From the NCBI GenBank assembly GCA_002371465.1, contig DFIU01000001.1, positions 10,538 through 45,523 on the forward strand: 34,986 nucleotides of DNA. The letters run 5' to 3'. Below are positions 1-7,455 of this stretch, piece by piece. This DNA is from Lachnospiraceae bacterium UBA3689 (GTDB taxonomy: Bacteria > Bacillota > Clostridia > Lachnospirales > Lachnospiraceae). Both the position numbers and the translations under genes were made by a program. The notes below the pieces were generated by a model. The model was not told the DNA's origin and ran no database searches. It saw only the letters and a program-made list of their open reading frames with translations. Position 1 is the stretch's first letter; every line of letters begins with the position of its first letter.

Positions 1-409
1 ATCTTCTGTAGCAGTCCCATGCCCAACGCGGGTTGCCGGAAGCTTCAGCTAAGGATTCCACAACATCGGCGTTAAGACCCAGGTTGAGGATGGTATCCAT
101 CATACCCGGCATGGATGCACGGGCACCGGAACGAACAGATACAAGCAGCGGGTTGGTCTTGTCACCAAACTTCTTGCCTGTGATCTCTTCAAGCTTAGAC
201 ATATATTCTCTGATCTGAGCCGCGATCTCGTCGTTGATCACTCTTCCGTCATCATAATACTGTGTACAAGCCTCTGTTGTGATGGTGAACCCCTGCGGTA
301 CCGGGAGTCCCAAGTTAGTCATTTCGGCTAAGTTAGCACCCTTTCCACCGAGGAGTTCACGCATATTGGCATTGCCTTCAGTGAATAAATACACCCATTT
401 TCTTGCCAT
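1..409 (-). CDS. ppdK: Pyruvate, phosphate dikinase, N-terminal part (partial)
   Basis: This is the first 136 residues of pyruvate phosphate dikinase; the gene runs off the left edge. The enzyme interconverts PEP, AMP and PPi with pyruvate, ATP and phosphate in the cytoplasm. The start MARKWVYLFTEG is typical. It is followed by the nucleotide-binding segment around residues 21-30 (GGKGANLAEM) and the region near 93-105 with SVRSGARASMPGM, which belongs to the ATP-grasp-like domain. The ATG at 409 is chosen because an AGGAGG site lies about 9 bases upstream, and because the family begins here. It has its own promoter (463-491), and a terminator separates it from the upstream phosphofructokinase gene. 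No defect is visible in the part present. The family call is secure; only the direction of flux is inferred. Confidence 0.95.
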   Translation of the reverse strand, partial: MARKWVYLFTEGNANMRELLGGKGANLAEMTNLGLPVPQGFTITTEACTQYYDDGRVINDEIAAQIREYMSKLEEITGKKFGDKTNPLLVSVRSGARASMPGMMDTILNLGLNADVVESLAEASGNPRWAWDCYRR

Positions 410-462
410 GTGTTTGATTTCCTCCTGTTTTTCAAAAAAACTACTAATAAATAGGCATAAAT

Positions 463-491
463 ATTATAATCAACATTCACCATTTTCACAA
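463..491 (-). promoter_or_regulatory. Sigma-A-type promoter of ppdK
   Basis: Reading the minus strand, TTGTGA (486-491) and a perfect TATAAT (463-468) are separated by 17 bases. Transcription would begin near 456 and leave a leader of about 47 bases before the ATG at 409. It lies between the pfp terminator and ppdK, so ppdK is probably transcribed on its own. Confidence 0.75.
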
Positions 492-507
492 TAGCGGATT
501 GCAAAAT

Positions 508-544
508 AAAAATGCCCCCGCACTTGGCAAAAAGAGGCATTTTT
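508..544 (-). terminator. Rho-independent terminator after the phosphofructokinase gene
   Basis: AAAAATGCC (508-516) pairs perfectly with GGCATTTTT (536-544) around a 19-base loop. Read on the minus strand, the second arm ends in a T-run. It begins 28 bases past the pfp stop and upstream of the ppdK promoter, so it closes the ydjGHI-like/pfp unit. Confidence 0.7.
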
Positions 545-572
545 AAACGTAACTCCGCTATAAAAACCAGTA

Positions 573-1832
573 TCAAAGAAGTTCCTGCATACCGGGCTTA
601 TAGAGGTGTCTCGGGATACCGTCGACCATGACGGGGGAGACATCGCCTTGGATGAGGGGTCTGACATAGGTGATGAATTCATTGGTCACATAGGTGCCGT
701 CTCCGTTGACCCACTCTCTGGGCACCAGCCGCTCGTCATTGGCGATCTTATGGACATCCTTGACCTCGGTCGTCATCTGGTAGGGGTCGTCAGAGATGCG
801 GTTGATGACCACCATCTTGCCGCTGTCACCCTCATCCGCTGCCTTCATGGCAGCGCCGCCGACTTCGTAAGCTTCCAGGATATCGACCCTGGACGCACAG
901 TGGGAAGCGGCTCTTTGCAGGGTGGAAAGCTCAATCGCCCGGGTCTTGCAACCAATCTCCTTGCCCAGGATCTGACACAGATAGCGGGCCGTTCCGGTCA
1001 GCTGTTTGTGGCCGAAGGCGTCCACATAGTCCGCATAGCTGTCCAGTTCGCAGACGTACTTGCCGTCCGCCGTCCGGATGCCTTCGGAGACACAGACGAC
1101 CAGGGAGGGCTTTTCTTCGAGGAGGCTCTTGACCGTTAAAACGAACTTGTCGACATCAAAAGTCAGCTCCGGCAGGTATATGAGGTCCGGACCATCGCAG
1201 TCCTCGCCCTTTGAAAGAGCCGATGCTCCGGTCAGCCAGCCGGCGTTTCTGCCCATAATCTCAACGATGATGACCTGACCATGTTCGGTCTCAAGACTCC
1301 AGCCGTCGCGGATGATCTCTTTGACGGACGTGCCGATATATTTGGCGGCGGAGCCAAAGCCCGGGGTGTGGTCCGTCAGGGCGAGGTCGTTGTCGATGGT
1401 CTTAGGGCAGCCGACAAAGCGGATCTCCGAGCCGGTGATGATGGCGTAGTCGGACAGCTTCTTGATCGTATCCATGGAGTCGTTGCCGCCGATGTAGATA
1501 AAGCAGTCGATCTCCAGCTCTTCCAGCTGCTTGAAAATCTTTTCATAGATGTCCTGGTTATCGTGGATCTCCGGCAGCTTGTAGCGGCAGGACCCCAGAT
1601 AAGCGGACGGAGTTCTCTTCAACAGTTCCGCGTCCAGCCCATTGGTGATGTGCTGGGAAAGATCCACATAGCGGCCCTCCATAAAACCCTGGATGCCGTG
1701 AATCATCCCGTAGACCTTACGATAGCCGCGGTCGATGGCGGTTCTGTAGACACCGGCAAGCGAAGAGTTGATTGCGGCGGTAGGGCCGCCTGACTGGCCG
1801 ACAATGACATTTCTCTTTTCCTTCTGTTTCAT
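573..1832 (-). CDS. pfp: 6-phosphofructokinase, probably pyrophosphate-dependent
   Basis: This 419-residue protein of the phosphofructokinase A family phosphorylates fructose 6-phosphate in glycolysis. The N-terminal GQSGGPTAAIN (12-22) is the phosphate-donor loop. Residues 115-119 read GGNDS, and 143-149 read PKTIDND with the catalytic TIDND core. In ATP-type enzymes the first motif is GGDGS and the second begins PGTIDND. An Asp at the fourth motif position and a Lys before TIDND are the known marks of PPi-dependent enzymes, so I infer PPi use. The start has a GAGGAGG site about 8 bases upstream. It follows the SPFH gene by 59 bases with no terminator between, so it is probably the last gene of that operon. 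The next gene, ppdK, supplies or uses PPi. The family call is near certain; donor preference is inferred from two residues. Confidence 0.92.
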   Translation of the reverse strand: MKQKEKRNVIVGQSGGPTAAINSSLAGVYRTAIDRGYRKVYGMIHGIQGFMEGRYVDLSQHITNGLDAELLKRTPSAYLGSCRYKLPEIHDNQDIYEKIFKQLEELEIDCFIYIGGNDSMDTIKKLSDYAIITGSEIRFVGCPKTIDNDLALTDHTPGFGSAAKYIGTSVKEIIRDGWSLETEHGQVIIVEIMGRNAGWLTGASALSKGEDCDGPDLIYLPELTFDVDKFVLTVKSLLEEKPSLVVCVSEGIRTADGKYVCELDSYADYVDAFGHKQLTGTARYLCQILGKEIGCKTRAIELSTLQRAASHCASRVDILEAYEVGGAAMKAADEGDSGKMVVINRISDDPYQMTTEVKDVHKIANDERLVPREWVNGDGTYVTNEFITYVRPLIQGDVSPVMVDGIPRHLYKPGMQELL

Positions 1833-1891
1833 GGTAAATACCTCCTCATTATGAAAAGACAGACTGCTGACAGCCTGCTCTTAAACCAGGG

Positions 1892-3163
1892 TCAGTTCAG
1901 CTTGGTTCCGCAGTTGGGGCAGAACTTGGGGGGATTGGCGGGATCCGGAAAGGCGCAGCCGCAGTTGGGACAGTGCTTTAAAGCTGCCTGGTCCGGCTTA
2001 GACTTGCCGCAGTTGGTGCAGAAGTTACCGGTATTTTGGGTCCCACAGGAGCAGGTCCAGGTCCCATCCGCCTGCTGATCTGAGGGTGCAGCTGCTCCTG
2101 CCGCCTTTTGCGCCTGCCCCTGCTGCATCAGATCCGCCACATTGCCCGCTCCGTTCATGCCGCCCATCATCGCCATGCCGGCAAAGCCGTTGACCGCGCC
2201 GTTGGCATTGGCGCCGGCTGCCTGCATCGCCTGGGTCTGCCCCATGCCCATGTAGGCGCCCAGCATGGAGGGATCGGTATAGCCCCTGGTCTCCTGGAAT
2301 TTTTCAATCTTCTGCTTGCTGCCGTCGTCCGCGTCCATCATGCCGATGGCGATGGAGAACATATTGATGCCGCGTGCCTCGCCCCAGCTCTCGTCGAGCA
2401 GGGAGTCGACATTTTTCGTCAGCTCCGCTTCATTAGCCGCGATCTCCGTAAAGGGGATGTGGAGCCTGGAGAGCTGGCCCACGCCCTGGCGGATGGCCGC
2501 GATCGCCTCGGTCTTGATCTGCGGTTCGATGTCCTCTCGGGTGATGAGACCGTTGCCGTCAGCGCCTGCCTTCTGGGCGCCCAGAACCGAAAAGAACTTA
2601 GCCGGGTCCGTGACCTGAATCGAGTACATGCCGTTGCCCATGAGGGTCGTCGCGATGTGCCAGATGGGCTTGCCCGTCGTCAGGTCCGCTTCCCAATGGT
2701 CGAAGACGATATTGCCGGAGCCCCATTTAAAGCCCTGGATCTCGCCCAGATTGATATAGAAGACCCGCTGGGTATTGGTTCTAGAGCCGCCTGCCAGAAA
2801 CTGCTGACCCAGCTGGGCTGCCAGAGCCTTCAGTCCCTTATTGCTGCCGCTCATCATGGAGGGAGCCTTGGAATCATCGAAGGTATAGCGGCCGGGTTCC
2901 GCGCAGAAGTCGACGATCTGACCGTTTTCGACCAGGATCATGCACTGGTTCTCCTGAACGTCGATGCCGGAGCCTGAGGAAATGAGATTGCCGTCGCCCT
3001 TGTTCTTAGAGCCCTTGGAAGAGATCTTCTCCCCCCGCTTCATGAGGACGCCGTTTGACATATCCCCGCTTTCAAAGTAGTCCGTCCACATGGCGCCGCC
3101 GGTCGTGTTGATGGCGTTTCCGAAAGCCCCCAGCGCCTGTGCCGCAATTTTAATCAGTCCCAT
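1892..3163 (-). CDS. SPFH-domain protein with C-terminal zinc ribbons (YdjI-like)
   Basis: This 423-residue protein starts at MGLIKIAAQALG. The ATG at 3163 has AAGGAG just upstream, whereas an upstream in-frame extension to 3211 has no ribosome site. Residues about 20-290 form an SPFH (stomatin/flotillin-like) domain of the type annotated as virion core protein-like and found in Bacillus subtilis YdjI. A Met/Gly/Ala/Gln-rich linker covers about 300-360. The C-terminus carries two zinc-ribbon-like clusters: Cys 371, 373, 382, 385 and Cys 398, 401, 415, 418. There is no transmembrane segment, so membrane attachment probably depends on partners. It is the third gene of a unit with a zinc-ribbon membrane protein and a TPM-domain protein, the same set and order as B. 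subtilis ydjG-ydjH-ydjI, where the SPFH protein is recruited to the membrane by the other two. A membrane-stress role here is inferred. Confidence 0.88.
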   Translation of the reverse strand: MGLIKIAAQALGAFGNAINTTGGAMWTDYFESGDMSNGVLMKRGEKISSKGSKNKGDGNLISSGSGIDVQENQCMILVENGQIVDFCAEPGRYTFDDSKAPSMMSGSNKGLKALAAQLGQQFLAGGSRTNTQRVFYINLGEIQGFKWGSGNIVFDHWEADLTTGKPIWHIATTLMGNGMYSIQVTDPAKFFSVLGAQKAGADGNGLITREDIEPQIKTEAIAAIRQGVGQLSRLHIPFTEIAANEAELTKNVDSLLDESWGEARGINMFSIAIGMMDADDGSKQKIEKFQETRGYTDPSMLGAYMGMGQTQAMQAAGANANGAVNGFAGMAMMGGMNGAGNVADLMQQGQAQKAAGAAAPSDQQADGTWTCSCGTQNTGNFCTNCGKSKPDQAALKHCPNCGCAFPDPANPPKFCPNCGTKLN

Positions 3164-3214
3164 AAAGAATCTCCTTTCTCTGTTTAAACATATCCGAATC
3201 ACAATCTGCAAAAC

Positions 3215-4006
3215 TTAAAAATGTCCGCCGCCCCCGGAGAACCCGCCTCCGGATGAGCTGTGAAATCCTCCTCCACCGCCGGAAGACGACGGAGTTCTGT
3301 CGATGTGCCGGACTGTCCGGCTCGTCCCCAGGTAACGGACGTCGTGTTCTAAGACCTCGTAATGATTCGTCATTACCTCTGGAATCTGCCTCCTCGAAGG
3401 CTGTGTTGCCCAATGCCGGGCCAGGAGAATCAAAAGGCTCACAGCCGTCACCGCAATGCTGATGAGGATTGATACCGGGGTCGGCCGGGCCGCATAGGCC
3501 GCATTTTGATAGCGGTTGAGGTCTATAAGAGCAGCGGTCGTCGCCTGGTAATAGTCCCCATCCGCTGCGTGCTTCAGCATATCCTGATAGATCTTTTTCG
3601 TATAATGGGCAAATTTCGAAGTATTGTACCTGCCGTGACCGACTGTCCAGAGAACCCTGTTGTTGAGATCGATAATCACCGCCATCCCGTCATCGGCAAA
3701 GCCCTTAGTCAGATAGAAGTTCTTAATGTAGTCCTCGGTCTCCTCCGTACCGTATGAGGGATCCTGGGGCACATCTTCCGTGGTCAGAATCACTAGGTCC
3801 GCTTTTTTTGCCTGCCCGACTTCCCGCGCCCGATCCCTTAGGGCTGCTTCCTCTTCATCCGAGAAGAGGTCCGCCTGATCAAAGACCGTCTCCTTGCCCT
3901 TAGAACTTGCTGCTCCCTCCTCATTGCCTGCAAAAACAGGAAGGGCTATAAGCCCGATCAGCAGGAGGGGCAGGACCAGAGGCAGGAATTTTCGTACTCC
4001 CTTCAT
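3215..4006 (-). CDS. TPM-domain membrane protein with Gly/Ser-rich tail (YdjH-like)
   Basis: This 263-residue exported membrane protein has a signal peptide at residues 1-26 (basic MKGVRK, hydrophobic core, cleavage-like VFAG). A TPM domain (TLP18.3/Psb32/MOLO-1 fold) spans roughly 38-165, with the typical VFDQADLFSDEEE opening. One transmembrane helix lies near 176-197. The cytoplasmic tail ends in a low-complexity stretch of Gly, Ser, Phe and His (240-263), a common ending in this family. Its start overlaps the stop of the upstream zinc-ribbon gene in an ATGA arrangement, implying translational coupling. The SPFH gene starts 51 bases downstream. By analogy with B. subtilis YdjH it would form a membrane complex with its upstream neighbour and recruit the SPFH protein. 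No catalytic activity can be asserted. Confidence 0.87.
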   Translation of the reverse strand: MKGVRKFLPLVLPLLLIGLIALPVFAGNEEGAASSKGKETVFDQADLFSDEEEAALRDRAREVGQAKKADLVILTTEDVPQDPSYGTEETEDYIKNFYLTKGFADDGMAVIIDLNNRVLWTVGHGRYNTSKFAHYTKKIYQDMLKHAADGDYYQATTAALIDLNRYQNAAYAARPTPVSILISIAVTAVSLLILLARHWATQPSRRQIPEVMTNHYEVLEHDVRYLGTSRTVRHIDRTPSSSGGGGGFHSSSGGGFSGGGGHF

Positions 4007-5136
4007 ATCATCACCCCCAAAATCCGGATCAGCATCAAAAGGATCTGGGAAAGGACAAAGACCATCACACCGATGCGAATCAGCTTCACTGGATCTTTTG
4101 GGATCTGGCCCAGCATCTTGCCGGTCTGTCCGTTCATGCCGAAGATATAGTTCCTGCCGTGGTACTCGGTATACATCATCCAGACCGGCAGCATCACGGA
4201 CTCAACCTTCTGCTCCTTCCACTGATAGTTCTCCTGTTCAATAAAGGAAGTCGTATAGGTCCCCGCTCTTTCTGCCACCTCCTCGGAGAGAGCTTTTTTT
4301 GCCCGGGATTTGGCGCGGGGCTCATTCTCCGATGCGGTATCATCCCAACGCTGGGTGTAAAAGCCGGTCAGGTAGGCTGGATTGAAGGGCTTTAACTTAC
4401 TGAAGTCAAAGGGCTCAATCGAGTCCATCATCAGATTGTCCATCTCCTTTAAGGCGTCGGCAGGAATCCTGTTAAAACTGCCCCTGCCTGCCTCCCTTAT
4501 CTCATAGCTGGATGTCTCCGTAATCTCATTGTCGCCGGATTGGTGGACCCGGATATTCTTGCCCCGGATATTTAAGGCTGCCTGGCCCTCAAAGGAAAAA
4601 AGCCAGTAGGGAATGTACATGCCCTTGATCTTCTTGATCGTCGCCTCCCTGGTAAAGAGCCGGGGGGTCAGGATGGATTTGGAACACAGGTTCCTGTAGG
4701 CGCGCTCCACCTCCGACCGGTCTTTTTCAAAGGGCAGGACATAGTCCGGACGGAACTCCCCTTTGACATTGCCGGTCAGGGTGATCGCCCGATTGCAGTA
4801 GACACAGGTCGTCGCGACCGTCTTTTGGGAGGTGATGACTTCCGCCCCGCAGTTGGGACACTTGTAGACGACCAGATCCTCAAGAGACATCGAATCGTCG
4901 GTCGCCTGCGCCTCCGCTCCCGCAGCTGCTGTCTGGCTCTCACCCTCCCCGGTTGTCTGGGATTCTCCTTCACCTGTCTGGGGGATGATGGAATCTTCCG
5001 TCTCCGCTTCGCCCGGCTTAAAATCGTACTCTGCGGGATCAAAATCCGATCCGCAGTAGTCGCAGTGCATGGTTCCTCTCTTGGGATCAAAGTAAAGTTC
5101 AGCACCGCAGTTTTTACAACTGTATTTTTTTGCCAT
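4003..5136 (-). CDS. Double zinc-ribbon, single-pass membrane protein (YdjG-like)
   Basis: This 377-residue protein opens with a zinc ribbon (Cys 7, 10, 25, 28) and has a second one at Cys 93, 96, 111, 114. Between them lies an acidic, low-complexity linker containing an exact tandem repeat of TGEGESQT (54-61 and 62-69). The middle region (about 125-345) is the TFIIB-type zinc-ribbon-associated domain of the YdjG family. A hydrophobic C-terminal segment (352-377) should anchor it in the membrane with the ribbons in the cytoplasm. The ATG has AAAGGAGG immediately upstream and a good promoter at 5199-5227. It is the first gene of the unit and overlaps the TPM gene by four bases. No PspA gene lies between the promoter and this gene, unlike B. 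subtilis where pspA leads the operon. Confidence 0.86.
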   Translation of the reverse strand: MAKKYSCKNCGAELYFDPKRGTMHCDYCGSDFDPAEYDFKPGEAETEDSIIPQTGEGESQTTGEGESQTAAAGAEAQATDDSMSLEDLVVYKCPNCGAEVITSQKTVATTCVYCNRAITLTGNVKGEFRPDYVLPFEKDRSEVERAYRNLCSKSILTPRLFTREATIKKIKGMYIPYWLFSFEGQAALNIRGKNIRVHQSGDNEITETSSYEIREAGRGSFNRIPADALKEMDNLMMDSIEPFDFSKLKPFNPAYLTGFYTQRWDDTASENEPRAKSRAKKALSEEVAERAGTYTTSFIEQENYQWKEQKVESVMLPVWMMYTEYHGRNYIFGMNGQTGKMLGQIPKDPVKLIRIGVMVFVLSQILLMLIRILGVMI

Positions 5137-5198
5137 AATCCTCCTTTGATCTATTTTGTTTTTGCAAAATATTCAAACTATTTAAAATCTCATCTACC

Positions 5199-5227
5199 AA
5201 TATAGCATTTTTTACAAAACCTTTCAA
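5199..5227 (-). promoter_or_regulatory. Sigma-A-type promoter of the ydjGHI-like/pfp unit
   Basis: On the minus strand TTGAAA (5222-5227) and TATATT (5199-5204) are 17 bases apart. It drives the zinc-ribbon gene, whose ATG is at 5136. I found no sigma-W-like TGAAAC/CGTA pair, although sigma-W controls the Bacillus counterpart. Confidence 0.7.
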
Positions 5228-5262
5228 CATGGTTCGTTTATTTAAGACATATTAACCAAGAC

Positions 5263-5289
5263 AAAAAAAGAGACCCGGAGGTCTCTTTT
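5263..5289 (-). terminator. Rho-independent terminator of glyS
   Basis: AAAAGAGACC (5266-5275) pairs with GGTCTCTTTT (5280-5289) around a 4-base loop. On the minus strand this is followed by a run of seven T residues. It lies 6 bases past the glyS stop. Confidence 0.9.
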
Positions 5290-5294
5290 CAAAA

Positions 5295-6689
5295 TCAAAA
5301 GGTGAATTTATCGCGGAAGTAGTCGCGAAGCTGGTCGATCGGAACGCGTACCTGCTCCATGGTATCGCGGTCGCGGACCGTGACGGCGCCGTCTTCCTGA
5401 GAGTCAAAATCGTAGGTTACGCAGTAAGGAGTCCCGATCTCATCCTCTCTTCTGTATCTCTTGCCGATGGCTCCCCGGTCGTCATAATCCGTGTTCCAGT
5501 CCTTAGCAAGTTTTGCGTAGATCTCCTGAGCAGGCTCTGCCAGTTTCTTGGACAGGGGCAGGACCGCAATCTTGACCGGAGCGATAGCCGGATGGAAATG
5601 CAGAACGGTCCGGATGTCGTTCTTTTCGGCATTGATAACCTCTTCATCGTAGGCGCTGCAGAGGAAGGCAAGAACCATACGGTCGCAGCCCAGGGAGGGC
5701 TCGATGACATAGGGAATGTATTTTTCCTTGGTCTCATCGTCGAAATAGGTCAGATCCTGACCGGATACCTCCTGATGCCTGCTCAGGTCATAGTCTGTCC
5801 GGTCCGCGACTCCCCAGAGTTCGCCCCAACCGAAGGGGAAGGTGAACTCGACATCGGTAGTCGCCTTGGAATAGAAGGACAGCTCCTCTTTGTCGTGATC
5901 CCGGAAGCGGAGCTCCTCTTCCTTGATGCCCAGATCCAGCAGCCACTTCTTCATGAAGCTCTTCCAGTAAGCGAACCACTCCAAATCCGTACCGGGCTTG
6001 CAGAAAAACTCCAGTTCCATCTGCTCGAACTCTCTGGTCCGAAACGTGAAGTTGCCGGGCGTAATCTCATTGCGGAAGGATTTGCCGATCTGACCGATGC
6101 CAAAGGGAATCTTCTTGCGGGAAGTTCTCTGGACATTTTTAAAGTTGACAAAGATCCCCTGTGCCGTCTCGGGGCGCAGGTAGACCGTATTCTTGGCATC
6201 TTCGGTGACGCCCTGGAAGGTCTTGAACATCAGATTGAACTGGCGGATCTCCGTAAAGTTGTGCTTGCCGCAGGACGGGCAGGGAACCTGGTGGTCGTCG
6301 ATCCACCCCTTCATTTCCTCATTGGACCAGCCGTCGGCGGAACCTTCCAGTTCCAGCCCCTTTTCCTCGGCAAAGTCTTCAATCAGCTTGTCCGCGCGGA
6401 AACGCTCATGGCACTCCCTGCAGTCCATCAGTGGGTCGGAGAAGCTGCCCAGGTGACCGGAAGCGATCCAGGTCTGGGGATTCATCAAAATGGCGGCGTC
6501 CAGCCCGACGTTGTAGGGGCTCTCCTGAACAAACTTCTGCCACCATGCCCTCTTGACATTATTCTTCAATTCAACGCCAAGATTGCCGTAATCCCAGGTA
6601 TTGGCAAGGCCGCCGTAAATTTCGGACCCCGGATATACAAACCCTCTGGATTTTGCAAGCGCAACAATCTTTTCCATGGTCTTTTCCAT
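5295..6689 (-). CDS. glyS: Glycyl-tRNA synthetase, dimeric type
   Basis: This 464-residue class II aminoacyl-tRNA synthetase of the alpha2 type charges tRNA-Gly in the cytoplasm. Motif 2 is seen around residues 205-225 (FRNEITPGNFTFRTREFEQ). Motif 3 is near 330 (EPSLGCDRM). The C-terminal anticodon-binding domain covers about 370-464. A zinc-binding-like Cys pair (CRECHERF, later CPSCGKH) sits in the insertion between the class II motifs, as in other bacterial dimeric enzymes. The length is normal for the family. The first ATG at 6689 is used because AGGAGA lies 8 bases upstream; a second Met follows four codons later. The gene has its own promoter and terminator. The leader is about 75 bases, too short for the T-box element often found before glycyl-tRNA synthetase genes in Bacillota. 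Confidence 0.96.
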   Translation of the reverse strand: MEKTMEKIVALAKSRGFVYPGSEIYGGLANTWDYGNLGVELKNNVKRAWWQKFVQESPYNVGLDAAILMNPQTWIASGHLGSFSDPLMDCRECHERFRADKLIEDFAEEKGLELEGSADGWSNEEMKGWIDDHQVPCPSCGKHNFTEIRQFNLMFKTFQGVTEDAKNTVYLRPETAQGIFVNFKNVQRTSRKKIPFGIGQIGKSFRNEITPGNFTFRTREFEQMELEFFCKPGTDLEWFAYWKSFMKKWLLDLGIKEEELRFRDHDKEELSFYSKATTDVEFTFPFGWGELWGVADRTDYDLSRHQEVSGQDLTYFDDETKEKYIPYVIEPSLGCDRMVLAFLCSAYDEEVINAEKNDIRTVLHFHPAIAPVKIAVLPLSKKLAEPAQEIYAKLAKDWNTDYDDRGAIGKRYRREDEIGTPYCVTYDFDSQEDGAVTVRDRDTMEQVRVPIDQLRDYFRDKFTF

Positions 6690-6739
6690 AGCTGCTTATC
6701 TCCTATCCATCCTTGATCAAATTGCTTACTGCTATATGT

Positions 6740-6765
6740 GATACATCCCAAAGGACGCATGTATC
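6740..6765 (-). other. Hairpin at the 5' end of the glyS transcript
   Basis: GATACAT (6740-6746) and ATGTATC (6759-6765) can pair around a 12-base loop. The hairpin would start at or near the predicted transcription start (about 6763). It could stabilise the mRNA or be an operator. It has no T-box sequence features. Confidence 0.4.
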
Positions 6766-6769
6766 CAGT

Positions 6770-6798
6770 ATTATAAACGAACCCTCTTCTTTGGTAAA
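6770..6798 (-). promoter_or_regulatory. Sigma-A-type promoter of glyS
   Basis: On the minus strand TTTACC (6793-6798) and a perfect TATAAT (6770-6775) are 17 bases apart, starting just past the recO stop codon at 6805. Confidence 0.75.
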
Positions 6799-6804
6799 GG
6801 GCGA

Positions 6805-7455
6805 TCAGGTCACTTCCTCGATGACCTGCAGACTCTTCATGGGTCGGTCGACGCAGCGCTTAAGCTGTTTTTTAACCGCCCGGGTAAAATCCGCCTCCGC
6901 CTCATCCGTCAGCCGAAAGGCAAAAATCTTGGGCAGGGGCTGGGAGGCGCAGAACCAGAGAGCATACCAGGCGCTTTGATCCATCCCGTTGGGGCTGTCC
7001 GGAACCGCAAAATCTCCGTTTTCCACCATCATGCGCAGCTCATAGACCCGGCGGATGAGACTTAAGGGCATCAGTTCATGCAGGATCGCCTTTAGTGCCA
7101 GATAGATCAGATTGACCATATTGGAGGACTCGATCCCCTCCCGCCCGTAGTAGGAGGCCAGTTCCATAAAATAAAAACCGTACCAGACGCCGGGCTGCTT
7201 CATGGACAGATCCGTAAAATATTCGACGACATCAGCCCCTGCCAGGGAATAGGAATTTTTTCCCTCCAGGATGTGGAAGGTCGCAAAGACAAAGGGATTG
7301 GCGATTGCCAAAAAGGCGCTGTTCTGCCTCCTGGCTCCATGGGCAAAGACCGTGATCTTGCCCAGCTCCCTCGTCAGGATCACCAGCCGCTTATCAAATT
7401 CCCCGATCGGCTGCGCGTACAGAACCACGCCGCTGACATCGATAGTCTCTCTCAT
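6805..7455 (-). CDS. recO: DNA repair protein RecO
   Basis: This 216-residue RecO-type protein acts in RecFOR recombinational repair, loading RecA onto SSB-coated single-stranded DNA. The N-terminal OB fold (about 1-80) shows the typical opening SGVVLYAQPIGEFDKRLVILTRE and the segment KITVFAHGARR. The rest is the helical RecO C-terminal domain. At 216 residues it is shorter than the 240-255 usual in Bacillota. The CxxC...CxxC zinc finger expected in the C-terminal half is absent: only isolated Cys residues remain (in WFCAS and LKRC). The ATG overlaps the era stop codon by four bases (ATGA), so it is translationally coupled to era, a common pairing in clostridia. The call rests on the OB-fold region and the era-recO neighbourhood. 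Confidence 0.88.
   Translation of the reverse strand: MRETIDVSGVVLYAQPIGEFDKRLVILTRELGKITVFAHGARRQNSAFLAIANPFVFATFHILEGKNSYSLAGADVVEYFTDLSMKQPGVWYGFYFMELASYYGREGIESSNMVNLIYLALKAILHELMPLSLIRRVYELRMMVENGDFAVPDSPNGMDQSAWYALWFCASQPLPKIFAFRLTDEAEADFTRAVKKQLKRCVDRPMKSLQVIEEVT

Noticed and set aside
54..71. Possible defect in ppdK near the window edge
   Set aside because: The frame is open and matches the family through the edge; it is simply truncated by the window.
4930..4985. Tandem repeat in the zinc-ribbon gene as a mobile or CRISPR-like repeat
   Set aside because: It is only two copies of an eight-residue coding repeat (TGEGESQT) in a low-complexity linker, with no spacers.
5592..6716. Plus-strand frame of 374 codons
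   Set aside because: It is the antisense shadow of glyS and has no family resemblance.
6690..6800. T-box riboswitch before glyS
   Set aside because: The leader is only about 75 bases and has no T-box consensus or antiterminator fold; only a small 5' hairpin is present.
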